Below, piece after piece: positions 52,508 to 59,318 of a DNA stretch of 64,000 bases. Every line of letters starts with the position of its first letter. Positions within the stretch are counted from its first letter, which is position 1. The stretch comes from Bacteroidetes bacterium UBA4416 (lineage in GTDB: Bacteria > Bacteroidota > Bacteroidia > B-17B0 > Aurantibacillaceae): NCBI GenBank assembly GCA_002390745.1, contig DGQK01000030.1, positions 62,001-126,000 on the forward strand. The letters are read 5' to 3'. The notes beneath the pieces were generated by a model, which did no database searches, was not told where the DNA came from, and saw only the letters and a list, made by a program, of their open reading frames with translations. The position numbers and the translations under genes are program-made.

Positions 52508-52738
52508 TCAAAGATCCCAGATGCTCTTGCGCCTGTAGTTCTTCGGTTTAAAGCTTTCCTTGTGTTCCAGGATAAAAGCCATAATGAAGTAAATGATGAT
52601 GGGAGAGCCGAATGTGAAAAACGACAGGTAAATAAAATACATCCGGATGTGCGTTGTCTGGATGCCGAGCTTTTTGCCCCACCACTCACAAACGCCGAAG
52701 GTTTGTTGCTCAAACCAGTCTATAATTTTACTTACCAT
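52508..52738 (-). CDS. PspC domain small membrane protein
   Basis: 76 residues from ATG 52738 (MVSKIIDWFEQQTFGVCEWW). The start was chosen because a longer frame to 52840 adds residues that overlap the stop of the next gene on its strand and lack coding character. The PspC pattern is clear: FGVCEWWGKKLGIQTTHIRM followed by the membrane helix YLSFFTFGSPIIIYFIMAFI and a basic end. PspC-like proteins are single-span or two-span membrane proteins tied to the phage-shock envelope response in proteobacteria; in Bacteroidota their role is unclear. It lies 38 bases after the DUF2851 gene. Confidence 0.85.
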   Translation of the reverse strand: MVSKIIDWFEQQTFGVCEWWGKKLGIQTTHIRMYFIYLSFFTFGSPIIIYFIMAFILEHKESFKPKNYRRKSIWDL

Positions 52739-52776
52739 TTCTACAAATATAGGAAATTTGTCCGTTGCCTGTTCTT

Positions 52777-54054
52777 TTACAGGGAAGCTTTGAGCAAAAA
52801 CTCTGCTACATGGCAGCGAAGGCAGGCTTTCTTTGAGCAAAAGACATCATACAACTCTGTTTGAGCCTGGCTCTCGAGCGCATTGGAGGCTTTTTTTCCC
52901 AGGCCGGCAAACACATTCGTCTTTTTGTTCGCTTCCGCATCCGAGGCGCTTAACAGATCCATGGCATAATCCATCAGGGCCTGCTGCCCGCTTCTGGCAT
53001 AACTGAAAAAAAGGAAAGGCACCACGGTATTGATCACTAACGACTGAAATGCTGTTTTCCCCAATGGCTTGGCAGCTCTCCGGGAACTGGTATCGAACTT
53101 AAAATGCGTTTCCCAGTAAGCATGGGTGCCTACCTGGAAAAATGCCTGCAGGCTTTGCATATCCGGATAAAGCTCCAGCAGATGATACAGGGATTGACTT
53201 TTAAAGAACACGTGTGCCAGTTGGGAAAGCCGGATCGTCGGGAAATTAACCGGCCGCGTTTTCGAAAATTTCCAGATCTCTTTCCGAAGCGGGATCAGCT
53301 GGTGTTTGTGCCGCAGCAATTCAAATTCATTTTGCAAAAGCCTTGGGTAGGCATCTTCAAAGGGTTCGTCGAGCAGGCCGGCAACCCCAAACAGCAAGGC
53401 TTCCAGCCTCAGGAGGTTGTCGGCATAGCGTTTCAGGATGCTGTAAGGAAGCGATTTCGCCAGCAACTCAAAGGCGTCGTCATTGATCTTAAAGCCGAAA
53501 TTCCGGCACAGCATGATGTACAGGGTTTCTTCCAGGTCGTTTCCACTATAACCGAACATATGAGCCATATAAGAGGCTTTCCTCTCAAGGCGTTCTACCG
53601 CGAGCCTTTCAAGCCAGGAAGTCCAGTGAAAATCAGGAACAGCGCCTATGGATTTCCCGCAGGGAATTACCTGCCGCGAGTGCTCCAGCTCCCGGTAAGC
53701 ATCCAGCAGCGATGGTTTCACAAGCTGCTTCAGCTCCAGCACGGATACATTGAACTCCTGATTCTGCTGCAATTCGGCGTCATGCTCGTAAACCACATGC
53801 AGCACCAGGTTGTTGTAGGCTTTATCATGTTGATGATCATGCCTCAGCCAGTCGGAAGTTTTAACATGGATCTCCACATTGCCGGCCAGTAAAATACCGT
53901 TGATGCTGATCTTTGCATTAAAGAAATCGGGGCCGGAATTGTGGTTATGCTCACCTACAGCAACAACCCGGATCGCTTCTCCGCGTGTGCCGGTAAACTC
54001 CTGCTGCTGCAAAAGCCTGTATTTCCAGATCGTATGCAAAAGGGCCTCGTTCAT
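52777..54054 (-). CDS. DUF2851 family protein
   Basis: 425 residues from ATG 54054 (MNEALLHTIWKYRLLQQQEF), the usual family start; a frame to 54078 adds eight residues. DUF2851 features: NHNSGPDFFNAKISINGILL, AGNVEIHVKTSDWLRHDHQH (near residue 57) and LVLHVVYEHDAE, with conserved Asp, Glu and His residues in the first 90 residues suggesting a nuclease-like (PD-(D/E)XK) fold, and the Cys pattern CSKKACLRCHV at the end. Widespread in Bacteroidota, function unproven. Forms a likely transcript with PspC. Confidence 0.88.
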   Translation of the reverse strand: MNEALLHTIWKYRLLQQQEFTGTRGEAIRVVAVGEHNHNSGPDFFNAKISINGILLAGNVEIHVKTSDWLRHDHQHDKAYNNLVLHVVYEHDAELQQNQEFNVSVLELKQLVKPSLLDAYRELEHSRQVIPCGKSIGAVPDFHWTSWLERLAVERLERKASYMAHMFGYSGNDLEETLYIMLCRNFGFKINDDAFELLAKSLPYSILKRYADNLLRLEALLFGVAGLLDEPFEDAYPRLLQNEFELLRHKHQLIPLRKEIWKFSKTRPVNFPTIRLSQLAHVFFKSQSLYHLLELYPDMQSLQAFFQVGTHAYWETHFKFDTSSRRAAKPLGKTAFQSLVINTVVPFLFFSYARSGQQALMDYAMDLLSASDAEANKKTNVFAGLGKKASNALESQAQTELYDVFCSKKACLRCHVAEFLLKASL

Positions 54055-54128
54055 AATTACCGGTATGACGTTCAACAAGAAACAAGAAGAGGACAGTTGG
54101 CCGATAAGGCCGGGAGAAAGGAGCTGAC

Positions 54129-54593
54129 TTACCTGGCGTAGGCATTCTGCGTTGCTTTCATCGACAACACATATTTATAAAGATCGTCGGTTTGCTGAGC
54201 ATTGAGCTTTGAACGCGGCGCCATATCGTCGATGATCTCTTTCCACCTGCTTTCGCTGTAGGCGAAAATATTTTTCTTTCGGTGGCAATCCGTGCAGGTT
54301 CCGATATATAACTCGTGGCCATTGCTAAGATTTTGCGCCGTAGTTTCCGGGTATTTTTGTTTGATGGCCTGGAGTTCGAGGTCGGTTGGTACAATCCCGT
54401 TTCGCACCAATAAGGGAGTTGCCGCGCCGGCAGGATTTGGGGCAAGAGGCTCAGGTGGCGGTGGTGGCGTGGCTGCCGGTGGGGCAGACGAAGCTGTTTG
54501 TGTCGTGCTTCCTTTTTTGGTTCCGTGGCAGGATACCAATACGATCGCAGCAGCCGAGATCAGGACTGTGGTTTTGGCGAGGATGTTCATCAT
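54129..54593 (-). CDS. Cytochrome c domain lipoprotein
   Basis: 154 residues. A lipoprotein signal (LVSC, lipidated Cys at about 22) is followed by a Pro/Ala-rich linker and a small class I-type domain with the heme-attachment motif CTDCH (residues about 99-103) and an axial Met in DDMAPRS-like context (EIIDDMAPRSKLN). It is likely a membrane-anchored electron carrier on the outer face of the inner membrane, or on the outer membrane. It stands between DUF2851 and the sigma-54 activator on the same strand. The -7 box (54599-54606) is only five bases from the start, so the transcript could be leaderless. Confidence 0.85.
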   Translation of the reverse strand: MMNILAKTTVLISAAAIVLVSCHGTKKGSTTQTASSAPPAATPPPPPEPLAPNPAGAATPLLVRNGIVPTDLELQAIKQKYPETTAQNLSNGHELYIGTCTDCHRKKNIFAYSESRWKEIIDDMAPRSKLNAQQTDDLYKYVLSMKATQNAYAR

Positions 54594-54598
54594 AATTC

Positions 54599-54606
54599 CA
54601 AATGTA
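54599..54606 (-). promoter_or_regulatory. Candidate -7 box TACATTTG of the cytochrome gene
   Basis: Perfect TAnnTTTG on the minus strand, five bases from the ATG at 54593. If used, transcription starts at the start codon itself. Confidence 0.4.
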
Positions 54607-54710
54607 GTGTTTACTCTGAAAAAACGGTTCTTAAAATTTGTTATTGAGTTGTTAATGCCAGAAAACGCTGCCTGCGGGAGCAGTCAGTATGTAGCAGGCG
54701 ATACACCATC

Positions 54711-55964
54711 TTACTCTTCAATATGGTATTCATTGATTTTGCGATACAGGGTACGTTCGCTGATTCCCAGCTCCTGTGCGGCATACTTGCGCTTGCCTTT
54801 ATGTTTTTTCAGGGCTTTTTTGATCATGTCGATCTCCTTATCCTGCAACGACAGAGATTCTTCTACCATGATAGGCTGACTGAACCCATCGGCATTGTCT
54901 TTCACAATGATCGGGTTATGTACCTTTACATCGCTTGTATTCGCGATCACCGGGTAGCTGTCGTCGCTGCGGTACAAGCGGTTGATGGTTTGAAGATCAT
55001 CGTGCGGCATGGCACTTACGCTGCCACCTCCATTCACGATATTGTGTACCACCTTTTTCAGGTCGTTGAGGTCTTTCTTCATTTCAAACAACACCTTGTA
55101 AAGAAGGTCGCGCTCGCTCATATCCGAACCCGCAGCCGAACCGGCGGGCGTGGCGCCGATAACGGCAGGCAGCTTGTTGGTATTATAATCCGGCAGATAG
55201 TTCAGCAAGGTTTCCAGCGTGATATCGCGCTCTTTTTCAATGATGGAGATCTGCTCGGTAATATTTTTCAGCTGCCTGATATTTCCGGGCCAATAATAAT
55301 TAACAAGCGCCTGTTGTGCTTCCGCGTTCAGCTTCACGGCCGGCATCCTGTATTTGGCGGCAAAATCACTTGCAAATTTCCGGAAGAGCAGGTGAATGTC
55401 CTCGCGGCGTTCTCTTAATGGCGGCAAAAGAATAGGCACTGTATTAAGCCTGTAGTAGAGGTCTTCCCTGAATTTCCCCTTTTCGATGGCTGTCGCAAAA
55501 TTGATATTGGTTGCTGCCACCACACGTACATTCGTTTTCTGCACCTTGCTGCTGCCCACGCGGATGTATTCTCCCGTTTCGAGTACACGCAACAGGCGCG
55601 CCTGTGTGGTGAGCGGCAACTCGCCTACTTCATCCAAAAAAATAGTACCGCCGTCTGCTACCTCAAAATACCCTTTACGCGCTTCATTGGCGCCGGTAAA
55701 GGATCCTTTTTCGTGACCGAACAGCTCGCTGTCGATGGTTCCCTCGGGGATCGCGCCGCAGTTCACGGCGATGTACTGCCCGTGCTTGCGGGAACTGTTC
55801 TGATGGATGATCTGCGGAAATACTTCTTTCCCTGTGCCGCTCTCCCCGTTGATCAATACATTGAGGTCGGTAGGAGCAACCTGGTTGGCAATATCAATCG
55901 CCCTTTCCAGCGCAGGATTGTTGCCGATGATGCCGAAGCGTTGTTTAATATCGTTGATGTTCAT
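54711..55964 (-). CDS. Sigma-54-dependent transcriptional activator without receiver domain
   Basis: 417 residues. The AAA+ domain begins at once (FGIIGNNPALERAIDIANQV): Walker A GESGTGKE at residues 40-47, the sigma-54 contact loop as GSFTGA at 87-92 (usual form GAFTGA), Walker B GGTIFLDEVGEL at about 105-116 and the arginine-finger region RFREDLYYRLN-like KFREDLYYRLNTVPI. A linker rich in charged residues separates it from a Fis-type HTH at the end (AAQELGISERTLYRKINEYH). No N-terminal regulatory domain is present, so it may be controlled by expression or a partner. It lies upstream of the cytochrome gene. Confidence 0.92.
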   Translation of the reverse strand: MNINDIKQRFGIIGNNPALERAIDIANQVAPTDLNVLINGESGTGKEVFPQIIHQNSSRKHGQYIAVNCGAIPEGTIDSELFGHEKGSFTGANEARKGYFEVADGGTIFLDEVGELPLTTQARLLRVLETGEYIRVGSSKVQKTNVRVVAATNINFATAIEKGKFREDLYYRLNTVPILLPPLRERREDIHLLFRKFASDFAAKYRMPAVKLNAEAQQALVNYYWPGNIRQLKNITEQISIIEKERDITLETLLNYLPDYNTNKLPAVIGATPAGSAAGSDMSERDLLYKVLFEMKKDLNDLKKVVHNIVNGGGSVSAMPHDDLQTINRLYRSDDSYPVIANTSDVKVHNPIIVKDNADGFSQPIMVEESLSLQDKEIDMIKKALKKHKGKRKYAAQELGISERTLYRKINEYHIEE

Positions 55965-56012
55965 AAAAAGACAAAAGATAAAAGATAAAAAGATAGAAGA
56001 AGATAAAAAGAG

Positions 56013-56381
56013 TTAAGGTTTTGCAGAGTCCGCGATCCTCTCCCTGAAACTGAAACTCATATTTTTCAGTTCGCTGATCTTTTCGAGGAGTTGTGATCTG
56101 TACACCTCATTACCAAATTTTCTTCTCTCACAAATAACCAATAGTGTTTCCAATTCGAAACATGAACCTAAAGAGGTTGATAAAAATTCTGTAAAATGAT
56201 TAGGAGTTCTTTTGCTGCAACCTTCTGCAATATTGCTGGGAATTGAGCAGGAGCAACGCTTCATTTGAGAAACCAGGTTATACCTTTCATCACCTGGCAA
56301 AGTTTCCACAAAATCATAAGTTAAATCAACCAAATCAATTCCTTTTTGCCAGATCTTCAGTTCTCTAAAATTATGATTCAT
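56013..56381 (-). CDS. Four-helix-bundle protein (S23/Avd-like)
   Basis: 122 residues. The family pattern is clear: FRELKIWQKGIDLVDLTYDF near the start, LPGDERYNLVSQMKRCSCSI, PSNIAEGCSKRTPNHFTEFL and a final helix with ELETLLVICERRKFGN. These proteins were first seen in 23S rRNA intervening sequences and relate to the Avd factor of diversity-generating retroelements; no reverse transcriptase or template repeat is present here. Free-standing copies are scattered through Bacteroidota genomes. The gene is AT-richer than its neighbours and lies between low-complexity flanks, suggesting past insertion between miaB and the sigma-54 activator. Confidence 0.88.
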   Translation of the reverse strand: MNHNFRELKIWQKGIDLVDLTYDFVETLPGDERYNLVSQMKRCSCSIPSNIAEGCSKRTPNHFTEFLSTSLGSCFELETLLVICERRKFGNEVYRSQLLEKISELKNMSFSFRERIADSAKP

Positions 56382-56449
56382 AAGAATATTTTTTTGTTTT
56401 TGTATTTACGCCAATCTCTTACATCTTTAATCTCAAATTCTTTGATCTC

Positions 56450-57874
56450 CTACACAACTTCCCCAATCAGGGTCCCGCTGGTACAGCTCGTGGCCAGCAC
56501 ATTCACATAGTCACCTTTTTTGATGCTTCCTTTCGGGAACACCACGACGGTGTTTTGCGAGTTGCGGCCACTCATCATCTCCGCCGATTTTTTGGACACA
56601 TTTTCGACCAACACGCGGTGCACTTTCCCCACGCCTTCTTTGGTACGGATCTCACTGTGCTTACGCTGCATGTCTACGATCTCGGTGAGGCGGCGCCCTT
56701 TTACGCTTTCAGGAATATCGTCTTCGTACTTGCGCTCGGCCAGGGTTTTAGGCCGTTCGCTGTAGGAGAACATATAGGCAAATTCATACTTCACGGCTTC
56801 CATCAGGGATAAGGTTTCCTGGTGCTGCTCTTCCGTTTCGCCGCAAAAACCGGCGATGATATCCGCGCTGATCGCGGCATCCGGCAGAATCCGCCTGATG
56901 GCGGCAATCCGGTCGAGGTACCACTCGCGTGTGTAGCCGCGGTTCATTTTTTCCAGCAGCTCGCTGCTACCGCTCTGTACCGGCAGGTGAACGTATTTGC
57001 AAATGTTTTCGTACTTCGCCATCATGTGCAGCACATCGTCGCCCATATCCTTGGGATGGGAGGTGGAGTAACGCACGCGCAGATCGGGATGGATCAGCGC
57101 CACCATTTCCAGCAATTGGGCAAAGGTGGTGGACTTGGCTTTTTGCTCTTCGGTCAGGCTTTCCTTCTTCAGGCCGCCGCCGCTCCATAAATAAGAGTTC
57201 ACATTTTGGCCCAGCAAGGTCACCTCGCGATAGCCTTTTTCAAAGGCTTCCCGTGCTTCGCGAACAATGGTTTCGGGCTCGCGGCTGCGCTCACGCCCGC
57301 GTGTAAAAGGCACGACACAAAAGCTGCACATGTTATCGCAGCCACGCATGATACTCACAAAAGCACTCACGCCGTTATGATCGAGGCGCACCGGCGAGAT
57401 ATCGGCATAGGTCTCTTCCTTGCTTAAGATCACATTGATAGCCTGCTGCCCGCCTTCGGCCACAGCGATAAGGTTGGGCAGGTCGCGGTAGGCATCGGGC
57501 CCAACCACCATATCCACCAGTTTCTCCTGCTCCAGGAACTGATGCTTCAGGCGCTCGGCCATACAACCCAATACGCCGATCAGCAGGTCCTTGTTGGTCT
57601 TTTTTACTTTTTTATAATCGTGCAGGCGCTGGCGCACACGCGATTCGGCATTCTCGCGGATGGCGCAGGTATTCACAAAAATGAGGTCGGCCTCCTTGTA
57701 GTCGGTGGTGGTCGTGTAGCCTTTATCGATCAGAATAGACGCCACGATCTCGCTGTCCGCAAAATTCATCTGGCAACCGTAACTTTCCAGGAAGAGCTTT
57801 TTTCCGCTCTTGTTACCCGTTTCCCTTACCAGTGCTTCTCCCTGTTTTGACTCGTCTATAACTTTACTTTCCAT
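56450..57874 (-). CDS. miaB: tRNA-2-methylthio-N6-dimethylallyladenosine synthase MiaB
   Basis: 474 residues. MiaB methylthiolates i6A37 to ms2i6A37 in tRNA with two [4Fe-4S] clusters. The auxiliary-cluster cysteines are Cys34 (ESYGCQMN), Cys70 (VNTCAIRE) and Cys104 (GVLGCMAE); the radical-SAM motif CDNMCSFC has Cys179, 183 and 186, followed by PFTRGRERSREPE. The last ~65 residues are a TRAM domain (VLVENVSKKSAEMMSGRNSQ). It completes the pathway begun by MiaA at 1445-2353. The gene has its own promoter (57893-57900). Confidence 0.96.
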   Translation of the reverse strand: MESKVIDESKQGEALVRETGNKSGKKLFLESYGCQMNFADSEIVASILIDKGYTTTTDYKEADLIFVNTCAIRENAESRVRQRLHDYKKVKKTNKDLLIGVLGCMAERLKHQFLEQEKLVDMVVGPDAYRDLPNLIAVAEGGQQAINVILSKEETYADISPVRLDHNGVSAFVSIMRGCDNMCSFCVVPFTRGRERSREPETIVREAREAFEKGYREVTLLGQNVNSYLWSGGGLKKESLTEEQKAKSTTFAQLLEMVALIHPDLRVRYSTSHPKDMGDDVLHMMAKYENICKYVHLPVQSGSSELLEKMNRGYTREWYLDRIAAIRRILPDAAISADIIAGFCGETEEQHQETLSLMEAVKYEFAYMFSYSERPKTLAERKYEDDIPESVKGRRLTEIVDMQRKHSEIRTKEGVGKVHRVLVENVSKKSAEMMSGRNSQNTVVVFPKGSIKKGDYVNVLATSCTSGTLIGEVV

Positions 57875-57892
57875 TTAATTTTAACTAAACAG

Positions 57893-57900
57893 CAAAGATA
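57893..57900 (-). promoter_or_regulatory. Candidate -7 box TATCTTTG of miaB
   Basis: Perfect TAnnTTTG on the minus strand, 19 bases before the ATG. A TTTG lies 14 bases before it, closer than the usual -33 spacing. Confidence 0.5.
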
Positions 57901-58029
57901 AAGCTTTGTTCTGACAAATTGACACTAAATTAAATCCCACTCTAAATTAGATTCGGTAATCTGACCGCTGAGGCTGGCATCCGGACGGCTCGCCCCGGGG
58001 TCTATACATTTACATTCCATGCATGTACC

Positions 58030-58130
58030 GCGTCAGCGATTGGAGTGAAAATCCTTTGCCGGCTACCGGGTGCTACCCTGGCGCAAAACCAGAAGCCTGC
58101 TGCCGGCAAAGATTGAAACGCAAAGCGCGC
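58030..58130 (+). repeat. Extragenic repeat element, copy 2
   Basis: Starts with the 25-base block shared with 3684-3708 (21 of 25), then an inverted repeat: AATCCTTTGCCGGC at 58050-58063 pairs with GCCGGCAAAGATT at 58102-58114 apart from one extra base. The element closes GATTGAAACGCAAAGCGCG. It lies 3' of the minus-strand gene that ends at 58186, in antisense orientation to it, and may fold into a hairpin with a ~38-base loop. The remaining ~300 bases between miaB and this gene show no coding frame. Confidence 0.5.
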
Positions 58131-58185
58131 CCGGACGCCCCTGTAAAAAAATCAATGCAGGCACCCTGTATGATTGCTGCTTACC

Positions 58186-59145
58186 TTACTTCTTTTTGAT
58201 GATCGCCAGGGCCTTGGGCTCGAGTAGCAGGCCAAAGCTTATAAAGCTCATGTTATTTTCGTAGCGCAGGTTGTAATAATCGGGGCCGAAATAGACCTTG
58301 GCAAATACCGAAATATCGGAAATGCGGGGCAGCGGCCTGTAGCTGATGTAGGTATCGCTGGCATAATGCGGCTGAAAGCCTTCGCGGCCAAACATGGCTG
58401 AAAAGCCTGTAGCCACGGTAATTTTTTTGAATACCAGGAAGCGTAATTCGAGGCTCAGCTTTTCGTAATAATACGTATTGTACATGCTGTCTTCCCTGTT
58501 CAGCCCCAGGTGATGCTCAAATGCCAGGCGACCGCTGATGAGGTCGAGGTTATCGTGAATGGTATCGCCCGACAGGAAACTGGTGGCTACCTCGGTATAA
58601 TCGGTGGCAAAGTTTCCGTTCATATAATTGATATCCCTGGTTCCCGGAACAAAGTAAGGCCCGTTCTGCCCGTTGGAATGATGGCCGTATTTATAGGTAT
58701 TATAAAAGGTAGGCTTTACTTTCAGAAAAGGCTTGAAGATATTGTAGCGCTTGAGGAAAGGAAACTTCACCCTGTGGTAGATAAGCAGAAAGGGCATATA
58801 GCTGGGCGTTTTTACCGGGTAGCTGTATTCGTTGTACATCCGGAAAACGATCTTGGGACAGAGTGCAAAACCAAAAGGAACCCTGCGCCTGAATTGCAGG
58901 GAAAACAAGGGTGCGATCTGGCCTTCGAACAAAAGAGGTTCCAGCTTTTTGACGCCGGCAGGTGTGACCCGGTTCCCCAATCCCTGGCTTAAGGTGATGT
59001 AGGTTTGATCGGTAAACGAAACAATGGAGGAATTAACGGTAAGATCCTGCCCCAAAACCGGCCCGAAGCAAAAAATAAAAAGCAGGAACTGAAAACCGCG
59101 GTCAAGAGGTTTTCGACGGGTAAAGGAGACGCTTAAAAAATTCAA
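58186..59145 (-). CDS. Exported outer-membrane-like protein, unknown function
   Basis: 319 residues. After a basic start, a hydrophobic stretch (GFQFLLFIFCFGPVLGQ, residues 17-33) serves as a signal peptide. The mature part is beta-rich with many aromatic residues and Arg/Lys in turns (FRRRVPFGFALCPKIVFRMY, then KVKPTFYNTYKYGHHSNGQN, then ISVFAKVYFGPDYYNLRYEN), fitting an outer-membrane barrel. The HHSNGQNG segment resembles the active-site region of OmpPLA (HxSNG), an interesting point. No family was assigned with confidence. Ends in a basic tail (LAIIKKK). Confidence 0.6.
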   Translation of the reverse strand: MNFLSVSFTRRKPLDRGFQFLLFIFCFGPVLGQDLTVNSSIVSFTDQTYITLSQGLGNRVTPAGVKKLEPLLFEGQIAPLFSLQFRRRVPFGFALCPKIVFRMYNEYSYPVKTPSYMPFLLIYHRVKFPFLKRYNIFKPFLKVKPTFYNTYKYGHHSNGQNGPYFVPGTRDINYMNGNFATDYTEVATSFLSGDTIHDNLDLISGRLAFEHHLGLNREDSMYNTYYYEKLSLELRFLVFKKITVATGFSAMFGREGFQPHYASDTYISYRPLPRISDISVFAKVYFGPDYYNLRYENNMSFISFGLLLEPKALAIIKKK

Positions 59146-59318
59146 CGTGTTTTTCTAATATTTTTAAATCACTGACAAATAATCATTTACACCCGAAATA
59201 ACAATAATTCTCATTTTATAAATAGTATTTATCAATCAATATTTAGTTCTTTTGTGCAAAATTTCGATTTTCTAAGTCATAAAAGTACATACTATATTAT
59301 ATATTATATAAAGAAAAG

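Noticed and set aside
52739..52840. N-terminal extension of the PspC gene to 52840
   Set aside because: The extension overlaps the end of the DUF2851 gene and gives residues unlike PspC proteins; ATG 52738 gives the normal start.
56013..56381. Diversity-generating retroelement around the Avd-like protein
   Set aside because: No reverse transcriptase, template repeat or variable target repeat is present nearby.
57901..58185. Possible tRNA or riboswitch upstream of miaB
   Set aside because: No cloverleaf, no T-loop GGTTCRA motif, and the hairpin found belongs to the extragenic element, which points to the other gene's 3' end.
59281..59318. AT-palindrome-like stretch before topA as an origin or attachment site
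   Set aside because: It is only an AT-rich run without true symmetry, DnaA boxes or repeats.
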